Shown here one piece after another: positions 36,661 through 42,713 of a DNA stretch of 42,713 nt (position 1 is its first letter; each line of letters starts with the position of its first letter). A program made the position numbers and the translations under genes. The notes beneath the pieces were generated by a model that saw only the letters and a program-made list of their open reading frames with translations, made no database searches and had not been told where the DNA came from. This stretch comes from Streptomyces griseorubiginosus (GTDB taxonomy: Bacteria; Actinomycetota; Actinomycetes; Streptomycetales; Streptomycetaceae), in NCBI RefSeq assembly GCF_017614965.1, contig NZ_WVUG01000039.1:1-42713 (forward strand), given 5' to 3'.

Positions 36661-39384
36661 TCACACGTCCGTCGGGGGCACGGCCAGCGGCAGCCGCACC
36701 CGCACGGTCGTGCCCTCGCCGGGCGGACTGCGGACATCCAGCTTGCCGCCGATCGCCTCCACCCGGTCGATCAGCCCGATGAGACCCGAGCCCCGGCCGG
36801 GCTCGGCCCCTCCGGCCCCGTCGTCGGCGACGGTCAGCTCCAGGACGTCGTCACGGACCTTGGCTTCGATGCGCACCACGCGTGCGTGCGCGTGCTTGGC
36901 GGCGTTGGTGAGGCACTCGGAGATCACGTAGTACGCGGCCACCTCCGGCTGCTCCGGCAGACGGGCGGAGGGCAGGGCGAGGTCGAGCTCCACGGGGACG
37001 GCCGATCGACGGGCCAGGGAACGCAGTGCGGGGCCGAGGCCGCCCTTGGACAGGATCGCCGGGTGGATGCCGCGGGCGACCTGGAGCAGGTCCTGGAAGG
37101 CGTCGTCGAGCCCCTTGCTGACATGGGCGAGCTGTTCGGACAGCTCGGACGTGGGGTCGGTGACCAGGGACTCGGCCAGCCGCAGATCGAGTTGCAGGGC
37201 GACGAGCCGCTGCTGGACACCGTCGTGCAGATCGCGCTCGATCCGGCGCCGGGAGGCGTCTCCGGCGGCCACCACGCGCGCGCGTGAGGCGGTGAGCTGG
37301 GCCCGGCTGTCGGCGTTGGCGATGGCGGTGGCGATGAGCTCGGTGAAGTCGGCCAGCCGGTCCTCCGTGCCGCGGTCCAGCGCCTCCCGCAGGGACGCCG
37401 CGACGACGAATCCCCACAGTCGGTCGTCGACGACGATGGGCGCGGCGACGGCCCTGCCGGCCCGGGCGGCGCGTCCGGTCCGGGTCACCTCGTGGATCGC
37501 CCGGCGTGCGGCGTCCCGTCGGGCATCCCGCGAGGCCGGTTCGAACACCTCCGGGTCGTGCGCGGTCCCGAGGACCGTACGGCTGCCGTCGGGCTGATGG
37601 CGCAGGACGGCCGCCGTCGTGTCCAGCAGCTCGCCCACCTCCTCCGCCACCCGCGTGAACACCTCCTCGGGCGGGGCGCCACGGGCCACGAGGGTGGCGA
37701 CCCGGCGCAGCGCGGCCTGTTCTCGGGCGTGCCTGCGGCTCTCGGTGACGTCCCGGGCGGCGGCGTAGACGAGGCCCTGCTCGGGAACAGGCCGCGCGCT
37801 CCACTGCAGCCAGCGTTCGGTGCCGTCCGCGCGCAGATAGCGGTTCTCGAACTCGGCCACTTCGACGCCGCTCGCCAGCCGGTCGAGGGCCGCCCGTGTG
37901 TCGGCCCGGTCCTCCTGGTGCACGAACTCGGTGAACGGCCTGGACAGCAGCGTTTCCGCCGGGTGGCCGAGGGTGCGTTCGAAGGCGGGGTTGACCCGCT
38001 TGAAGTAGCCGTCGACCCCGGTGATGCACAGCAGGTCGAGGGAGAGGTTGAAGATGCTCTCCAGCTCCTCTTCGGCCCGCTTGCGCCGGCCGTGCGCCGC
38101 CGCGAAGGACGCCATGGTGGCGTTCATGCCGCCCAGCAGCTGCGCCCAGGTTCCCGCGAAGGCCCCGACGTCCGCCCGGTGGCCGAGCCGGTTGTCGTCG
38201 ATCGCCGTGGTCAGGGAACGGATCTCGGCCGCCAGCCGTTCCGTGGTCACCCGCAGTTCGCGGAACGTGTCGGCGACGTCCCCGAGTTCGTCGCGTCCCG
38301 CGTACCGGATATCGTACGACAGATCACCCTCCGACAGGGCCCGGGCGCCCGCTGCGACCTCGCTCAGCGGCCGGGTGATGGAGCGCCGCAGGGCCAGGGC
38401 GAGGACCGTGACGACGCCCAGGACGGCGAGGGAGAGGGCGAGGTCGCGCAGCGCGTCGGCCTTCGCGGTGTGCAGGTCGTGGGCGGCCGTCCCGGCGAGT
38501 TCGCGCGCCGCCTGGTCCTGGATGCCGCGCAGGGAGTCGATGCGGGCCCGGGAGTCGGCCAGCCAGCTGTCGTACGACGGCCAGTGCGCGGTGCGCGGGT
38601 CGGCCGCGGCGAGCATGTCGCGCACGCTACGGACGGCGCGTCCGGGCTCCCCGAACCGTGTCGCGTACAGCTCGGCCCGCAGCGGGGCGGAGGTGTCGCG
38701 GCGGAACTCCCGCAGCTGTGCCTCCTCCAGCGCGGGCCAGCGCCCGGCCGCGGTGGGCCGGTGGGCGAGGGGGGTGCTGAGCAGAATGGCCACCTCGGCG
38801 CGCTCCCGCTCCCCGGCCTCGATGGCCTGCAGGAGCGCGATGTGCGCGTCGGCCGCACGCCCCGCCGCCCTGGTCGGGCCTCCCGATTCCAGGTCGGCGA
38901 CGGTGTCGAGCAGCTCGTCCTGGACCGTCTGGTACTGCTGCACGACCGCGCTCGCGGAGAGCGAGCCGGTGTCGGTCTGTGCCCGGATGGCGTGCAGTTG
39001 GCGGCCGAAGGCGCCGAGTTCGCCATCGACGTCGGCCCCGGACCATGCGCCGGCCCGCTCGGTGGCCGTGGTCAGGGCCCGGTCCGTGGACCGCTCGGCG
39101 GCGGCCCGCTCGCCGAGGGTGTCCCGGGCGGGCCGCAGACGGGCCAGCACGGCGGCGATCCGCTCGCGGGCGACCGCGTCGCAGACCCCGGTGGTCTCGA
39201 ACGCCACCCGGGTCGCGGTGTGGAAACGGTCCAGTTCCCGCGCCTGAGTCCACTGGGCGACGGCGCTGAACGCGGTGAAGGCGAGCATGGCGGCCACCGG
39301 CAGCAGCACGAGCAGCATCAGCTTGCTGCCGACGCGGAGTCGGGCGAGCAGGGGCGGACCATTCCCGCCCCGGAGGCGGCGCAC
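36661..39384 (-). CDS. Sensor histidine kinase (NIT-HAMP-PAS-GAF-HisKA_3)
   Basis: A 907-residue membrane kinase. TM1 about 21-43; an external all-helical sensor (50-310) with the pattern of NIT nitrate/nitrite-sensing domains (VCDAVARERIAAVL...RSTDRAL); TM2 about 313-333; HAMP about 334-386 with a second HAMP-like stretch to 436; PAS about 441-550 (FERTLGHPAETLL); GAF about 558-690; HisKA_3 with H720 (RRIERDLHDGVQQRL); HATPase_c at about 815-905. GTG 39384 has only AGG nearby. It lies downstream of a solute-binding lipoprotein gene and upstream of the NarL-type regulator. Confidence 0.93.
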   Translation of the reverse strand: MRRLRGGNGPPLLARLRVGSKLMLLVLLPVAAMLAFTAFSAVAQWTQARELDRFHTATRVAFETTGVCDAVARERIAAVLARLRPARDTLGERAAAERSTDRALTTATERAGAWSGADVDGELGAFGRQLHAIRAQTDTGSLSASAVVQQYQTVQDELLDTVADLESGGPTRAAGRAADAHIALLQAIEAGERERAEVAILLSTPLAHRPTAAGRWPALEEAQLREFRRDTSAPLRAELYATRFGEPGRAVRSVRDMLAAADPRTAHWPSYDSWLADSRARIDSLRGIQDQAARELAGTAAHDLHTAKADALRDLALSLAVLGVVTVLALALRRSITRPLSEVAAGARALSEGDLSYDIRYAGRDELGDVADTFRELRVTTERLAAEIRSLTTAIDDNRLGHRADVGAFAGTWAQLLGGMNATMASFAAAHGRRKRAEEELESIFNLSLDLLCITGVDGYFKRVNPAFERTLGHPAETLLSRPFTEFVHQEDRADTRAALDRLASGVEVAEFENRYLRADGTERWLQWSARPVPEQGLVYAAARDVTESRRHAREQAALRRVATLVARGAPPEEVFTRVAEEVGELLDTTAAVLRHQPDGSRTVLGTAHDPEVFEPASRDARRDAARRAIHEVTRTGRAARAGRAVAAPIVVDDRLWGFVVAASLREALDRGTEDRLADFTELIATAIANADSRAQLTASRARVVAAGDASRRRIERDLHDGVQQRLVALQLDLRLAESLVTDPTSELSEQLAHVSKGLDDAFQDLLQVARGIHPAILSKGGLGPALRSLARRSAVPVELDLALPSARLPEQPEVAAYYVISECLTNAAKHAHARVVRIEAKVRDDVLELTVADDGAGGAEPGRGSGLIGLIDRVEAIGGKLDVRSPPGEGTTVRVRLPLAVPPTDV

Positions 39385-39392
39385 GACCGGAC

Positions 39393-39461
39393 CTAGTACC
39401 GGGAACGGGCGCCGGTGATCGTCGAGGAATCCGCCGTAACCGCTCTGTTGGCGTCCGTCAT
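39393..39461 (-). CDS. Possible 22-residue leader peptide before kinase
   Basis: ATG at 39461 follows GGGAGG at a 10-nt distance and the frame (MTDANRAV...ARSRY) stops 8 nt before the kinase GTG. The kinase itself has a weak ribosome site, so translation of this short ORF could couple to it. No family is recognisable at this length. Confidence 0.3.
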   Translation of the reverse strand: MTDANRAVTADSSTITGARSRY

Positions 39462-39528
39462 GCGCACCACACCTCCCGCCGACCCCACCACGGGCATGAG
39501 GTCGTACGTGTCCTCGGTGTCCCGCCTC

Positions 39529-39555
39529 GCGGGGTTTCCCCCGCGGGGTTTCCCC
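39529..39555 (-). repeat. Tandem 13-bp hairpin repeats after lipoprotein gene
   Basis: GCGGGGTTTCCCC at 39529-39541 and again at 39543-39555 (14-bp period). Each can fold GGGG-TTT-CCCC. Lying about 37 bp beyond the lipoprotein stop, they may end or attenuate transcription before the kinase. Confidence 0.6.
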
Positions 39556-39591
39556 AGCATGCCCGTGCGACCGGCGGCGGTCCAGGCCGGG

Positions 39592-40950
39592 TCAGGGGCC
39601 CTTCCGCGGATAGCCGTCGTGGGCCTCGATGTCCTCGTCGATCCGGTGGGCCGCCTGATCGAGCGTGGCCCTGACCGGGGCGTGCTCGAGGACGATCCTC
39701 CTGAAGGCCCAGGAGAAGGCCGCGGTGATCGCCGGATAGGCCGGCGTCTGCGGACGCGGCCGGGCGACCCCGCCGCGCAGTTGGTCGATGTAGAGGTGCT
39801 CGGCGCCGTTCGGGCCGAACCGCGGTGAGAGCCGCACGGCGCTGTTCGTGGCCGGAACGGCCCCGTTGGCCAAGGTCATCCGGTGGACCTCCCGCGGTTC
39901 GAGCAGGTAGGCCAGGAATCGCCAGACCGCGTCGCCGTCGGCGGTACCTGCCGGGATGCCCCACTGCCACGAACCCATGCCGGTGACGGTGCCCTTGCCG
40001 AAGTCGGGCAGCGGCACGATGGCGACATCGCCCGGGAACGCCCTCGTGTTCTCGCCGAACACCCAGTGCCCGAGCCAGGAGAGGACACTGCGGCCCTGGA
40101 CGAAGGCCTGATCGTCTCTGCCCGGGTCGACGAGTCCCTCCTCGACCCAGCTCTGGATGATCGTGAGCGCCCTGACGGACGCGGCGCTGTTGAGGTACCC
40201 CTCGGCCGTCCGGTGGCTCAGCGGGTCGACGAGATCACCGCCCGCCGACCAGACCGCGGGCGCGAAGCCGTACGTGGGCCACTCGTCGCCCGGCTTGGTG
40301 GACTCGAGATACAGATCGAGCGGCGTCCGGTGGCCAAGCCCCCGGAGCCGGTGCAGGATCCCGGTGAACTCCGCGGCGCTCCACGCGTCCGCCGGTCCCG
40401 TGGGGATACGGATGCCGGCCTTGCGCAGCACGGACTTGCGGACGTACAGCCCCAGACCGGAGTCGAACGTGCCCACGCCCCACAGTCGGCCCGCGTAGGT
40501 GCCCTGCCGGCGGATCGAGGGCAGTAGATCGTCCCGGACCGAGCGCGGCACACAGGAGTCGATCGGCCTCAGCCTGCCGGACCACGCGTAGCTGTAGAGG
40601 TTCGGCCCGTCGAAGTCGAGCAGGTCGGGAAGGTCGCCGCTGGCCGCGGCGGAGTCCACCAACTCGCCGTAGGACCGCCGTCCCGGCAGGGGCACCAGCT
40701 CGACGCGGACCTGGTGCTGCGCCCTGTTGAAGTCCGCGACCTGGCTGCGCAGGGTGCCGATCTCGCCGGGCTGCTCGGAGTGGAACCAGACGGTGATGTT
40801 CGCGGTGCCCTCGATCCGGCCGTCACAGGTGGTGTCGCCCGGGACCTTCCGCGATTTGTCGTCGCCGCCCCCGCCACCGTCGCATCCAGCCAGTAGCAGA
40901 GCGGCCCCCAGCAGTCCCGAGACCAGCTTGCTCCCGAGCGAAGCCCGCAT
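39592..40950 (-). CDS. Solute-binding lipoprotein linked to sensor kinase
   Basis: A 452-residue family-1 (sugar-type) extracellular binding protein. Signal peptide with lipobox LLAGC, then a Gly-rich linker (GGGGGDD), then the binding fold: ITVWFHSEQPGE, LPDLLDFDGPNLYSYAWSGRL, FDSGLGLYVRKSVLRKAGI, GSWQWGIPAGT. Start ATG at 40950 is picked for the signal peptide; the open frame begins at 41001. No permease or ATPase is nearby; kinase and receiver genes flank it. A role presenting a ligand to the kinase is inferred from context only. Confidence 0.9.
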   Translation of the reverse strand: MRASLGSKLVSGLLGAALLLAGCDGGGGGDDKSRKVPGDTTCDGRIEGTANITVWFHSEQPGEIGTLRSQVADFNRAQHQVRVELVPLPGRRSYGELVDSAAASGDLPDLLDFDGPNLYSYAWSGRLRPIDSCVPRSVRDDLLPSIRRQGTYAGRLWGVGTFDSGLGLYVRKSVLRKAGIRIPTGPADAWSAAEFTGILHRLRGLGHRTPLDLYLESTKPGDEWPTYGFAPAVWSAGGDLVDPLSHRTAEGYLNSAASVRALTIIQSWVEEGLVDPGRDDQAFVQGRSVLSWLGHWVFGENTRAFPGDVAIVPLPDFGKGTVTGMGSWQWGIPAGTADGDAVWRFLAYLLEPREVHRMTLANGAVPATNSAVRLSPRFGPNGAEHLYIDQLRGGVARPRPQTPAYPAITAAFSWAFRRIVLEHAPVRATLDQAAHRIDEDIEAHDGYPRKGP

Positions 40951-41072
40951 CGCGCACCCCCACTCGACCGGACGACCGCGGTCTTTCCAGGGCGGATCCA
41001 TGCTACCGCCGGTGACACCCGACTGCGCAGGGTGAGCACGAACCCGCGTACGGGGAACGGGACTTCAGCACG

Positions 41073-41088
41073 TTCCGGCTGACGGGTA
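41073..41088. promoter_or_regulatory. Degenerate copy of the 16-bp palindrome
   Basis: TTCCGGCTGACGGGTA matches the 36247-36262 palindrome in 12 of 16 positions. It starts 33 bp (about three turns) upstream of the better copy at 41106. Confidence 0.4.
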
Positions 41089-41105
41089 ACGCCGCTCCCG
41101 ACTCT

Positions 41106-41121
41106 TTCCGGGTAGCGGGAA
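41106..41121. promoter_or_regulatory. Palindrome upstream of receiver-only gene
   Basis: TTCCGGGTAGCGGGAA matches the response-regulator palindrome in 14 of 16 positions. The outer arms extend to CTTTCC...GGAAAG (41104-41123). It is 34 bp before the ATG of the receiver-only gene, within its likely promoter. Confidence 0.6.
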
Positions 41122-41155
41122 AGCGCAATCAACCCGCGCTTGGCACCCTGTCCGC

Positions 41156-41530
41156 ATGTCCCTGCGCTGTCTTCTCGTCGATGACAGCATCCGGTTCCTG
41201 GAGGCCGCACGCACCCTGCTCGAACGCGACGGGATTCCCGTCGTCGGCCTGGCCTCGACGGGTGCGGAGGCGCTCGCGCGGGCGGCGGAGCTGGTCCCGG
41301 ACATCGTCCTGGTGGACCTCGACCTCGGCGGCGAGAGCGGTTTCGATCTCGCGGTGGAGCTGGCCGACCGCGTCTCCTGCGTCATCATCCTGATCTCGAC
41401 CCACGCCCTGGAGGACTTCGAGGAACTCGTCGCCGCCAGCCCGGCCCGCGGTTTCCTGCACAAGTCCGACCTGTCCGCACGGGCGATCCGGCAGGTGCTC
41501 GGCAACGGCGGCGGGGCCGCACCGAGTTGA
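41156..41530 (+). CDS. Receiver-only response regulator
   Basis: A 124-residue stand-alone receiver domain. Acidic pair D9-D10, phospho-acceptor D54 (IVLVDLDLGG), S81-T82 and K103 (GFLHKSD) are all present, so it should accept phosphate. There is no output domain, so it may act by protein contact or as a phosphate sink. It is divergent from the solute-binding lipoprotein gene. No clear ribosome site precedes ATG 41156. It shares a promoter palindrome with the NarL-type regulator, suggesting common control. Confidence 0.9.
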   Translation: MSLRCLLVDDSIRFLEAARTLLERDGIPVVGLASTGAEALARAAELVPDIVLVDLDLGGESGFDLAVELADRVSCVIILISTHALEDFEELVAASPARGFLHKSDLSARAIRQVLGNGGGAAPS

Positions 41531-41741
41531 GGGGACCTGACAGGTCTCGGCCAGGAGCGCGGGACTGTTGGGCTTCAGGTGTTGTCGGGACTTGGTCAAC
41601 ACGCTTCAATGCGTGGGAACTCGGGGCCGTGAACGACGGCGTACGGATGTGAAGACGCCCCGACGCCGACGGGGTGGCCCCGACAACCAGCGCGAACCCG
41701 GCCCGACCAGCCGTAGCGAGATTTCACAGAAAGGCCCCTGC
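41531..41741. other. Gap between receiver-only gene and terminal regulator
   Basis: A 211-bp gap with no convincing gene; the open frame of the following gene extends into it (to 41568) but has no family-like content there. GAAAGG at 41728-41733 is the ribosome site of the next gene. No clear terminator was found. Confidence 0.5.
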
Positions 41742-42692
41742 ATGCCGCACGCCACACAGCACGCGGACGCCGCCGTCGCCACCGCGGAACTGGACTCGGC
41801 TCTGCGAGGCGGCCCCTTCCATGTCGCGCTGCGCGCCGCCATCGCCGCCCGCGGTCTGCCGCTGCAGCGCGTGCAGCACCATCTCTCGCGCTACGGGGTC
41901 AAGGTCGGTGTCACCAGCCTGAGTTACTGGCAGCAGGGCGCCCGGCGCCCGCAGCGCCCCGAGTCCCTGCGTGCCGTACGGGCCCTGGAGGAGATACTCC
42001 AGCTGCCGGAGGAGTCCCTGATCCGGCTGCTCGCCGAGACCGACGAGGCCTCGCCGGGACAGCGGTCCGCGGGCCGTTCCTACCGCTCCCTGGTGGAGGC
42101 GTCGGGCGTGCTGGAGCGGCTGCTGACCGAGCTGAGCCTGCCACCGGACGGCGGTCTGCACACCCTCGGACACCATGAGCGGGTCCACATCGGGGCGCGC
42201 CGCGAGCTGGCGGGGCGCGAGTCGCACCACATCGTGCGGGCCCACATGGACGGCGTCGACCGTTTCGTGGCCGTCCACCACGGCGACCCGGGATGCGTGC
42301 CGGAGCGGGTGCGGGTCCACGCGCTGGAGAACTGCCGGACGGGACGCGTGCGCGTGCACCAGGACACCGGCGTGCTCGTCGCCGAACTCCTCTTCGACAC
42401 CCGTCTACGGGCCGGGGACACCTACCTCTTCCGCTACGGCGTCGAGGACGGCACGGCCGGCGTCTCCCGCGAGTACGTCAGGGGGTTCGGACCGGCCGGC
42501 GGCCAGTACGCGCTCCAGGTCCGCTTCGACGAGCGCGCCCTGCCGGTGCGCTGCCACCGCTTCGCCCAGCACTCACCGGCGGCCCCCCGCAGCGGCCGCC
42601 AGGAACTCCCCCTCAGCGGCCACCACTCGGTCCACCTCGTCGAACCGCGGGTGCGCGCGGGGATCGTGGGGATCGGGTGGGACTGGGAGTGA
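41742..42692 (+). CDS. Putative HTH transcriptional regulator
   Basis: A 316-residue protein. Residues about 20-100 look like a Cro/C1-like helix-turn-helix (VALRAAIAARGLPLQRVQHHLSRYG, then TSLSYWQQGARRPQRPESLRAVRALEEIL), the arrangement seen in a group of streptomycete regulators. The remaining 200 residues form a beta-rich domain (VHIGARRELAGRESHHIVRAHMDGVDRFV; HQDTGVLVAELLFDTRLRAGDTYLFRYGV). No signal peptide. ATG 41742 is chosen over the upstream frame because of GAAAGG and the sudden start of ordered sequence. Function is unknown. Confidence 0.7.
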   Translation: MPHATQHADAAVATAELDSALRGGPFHVALRAAIAARGLPLQRVQHHLSRYGVKVGVTSLSYWQQGARRPQRPESLRAVRALEEILQLPEESLIRLLAETDEASPGQRSAGRSYRSLVEASGVLERLLTELSLPPDGGLHTLGHHERVHIGARRELAGRESHHIVRAHMDGVDRFVAVHHGDPGCVPERVRVHALENCRTGRVRVHQDTGVLVAELLFDTRLRAGDTYLFRYGVEDGTAGVSREYVRGFGPAGGQYALQVRFDERALPVRCHRFAQHSPAAPRSGRQELPLSGHHSVHLVEPRVRAGIVGIGWDWE

Positions 42693-42713
42693 ATCGGGCC
42701 AGGGGGTGAGGGG

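Noticed and set aside
39592..40950. Lipoprotein next to the kinase as part of an ABC importer
   Set aside because: No permease or ATPase gene lies within the window near it; neighbours are signalling genes.
41568..41741. Longer N-terminus for the terminal regulator
   Set aside because: The extra 58 residues are Arg/Gly/Pro-rich with poor coding character, and ATG 41742 has its own ribosome site.

Overview
The window is a chromosomal segment of a Streptomyces species or a very close relative. The evidence is the very high G+C content with strong third-position G/C bias, frequent GTG and even TTG starts, a WhiA-type sporulation regulator, an OpcA-type G6PDH assembly factor, and the actinobacterial order gap-pgk-tpiA-secG followed by whiA-yvcK-rapZ-uvrC. 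No rRNA, tRNA, insertion sequence, prophage or CRISPR array was seen.

Layout. 1-2000 (minus): truncated amidohydrolase, a small conserved protein and ctaB (heme O synthase). 2.37-9.04 kb (plus): pentose-phosphate operon tkt-tal-zwf-opcA-pgl with overlapping or nearly touching genes. 9.08-15.7 kb (minus): alpha-glucoside uptake and hydrolysis, consisting of a second solute-binding lipoprotein, a GH13 glucosidase with an apparently leaderless promoter, a binding lipoprotein and two permeases. It has no ATPase gene, so it probably uses a shared MsiK-type ATPase. 15.8-19.6 kb (plus): padR plus a LolD/MacB-like ABC ATPase plus an FtsX-like permease. 19.7-23.3 kb (minus): a tandem array of six 29-bp repeats, pgi, an MFS exporter with a DNA-damage-type promoter, and an RbpA-family protein. 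23.6-27.0 kb (minus): secG, tpiA, pgk, gap. 27.3-30.2 kb (minus): secreted M14 zinc carboxypeptidase. 30.35-35.4 kb (minus): whiA, yvcK, rapZ and uvrC, transcribed uvrC to whiA with ATGA-type overlaps. 35.5-41.5 kb: a sensory locus of NarL-type response regulator, small basic ORF, NIT-HAMP-PAS-GAF histidine kinase, solute-binding lipoprotein without transporter, and a divergent receiver-only protein. 41.7 kb to the end: an HTH-type regulator.

How it fits together. The core is central carbon metabolism: pentose phosphate enzymes, pgi, and triose-phosphate glycolysis. The 9.05-19.9 kb sugar, PadR and ABC block lies between pgl and pgi and looks like an accessory insertion in a core metabolic neighbourhood.

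The most interesting unexplained signals are regulatory. (i) A related 15-bp operator occurs three times across the glucosidase, lipoprotein and padR promoters. (ii) A 16-bp palindrome is shared by the response-regulator promoter and the receiver-only gene promoter, with a degenerate third copy; this ties together a possible sugar-sensing two-component system. (iii) RecA-NDp/PafBC-type promoters lie in front of uvrC and the MFS exporter. (iv) The 29-bp tandem array abuts pgi. (v) A MalF/AglF-like permease carries an inserted Ig-like domain. All functional statements come from reading the sequence and from family knowledge; no database search was run.
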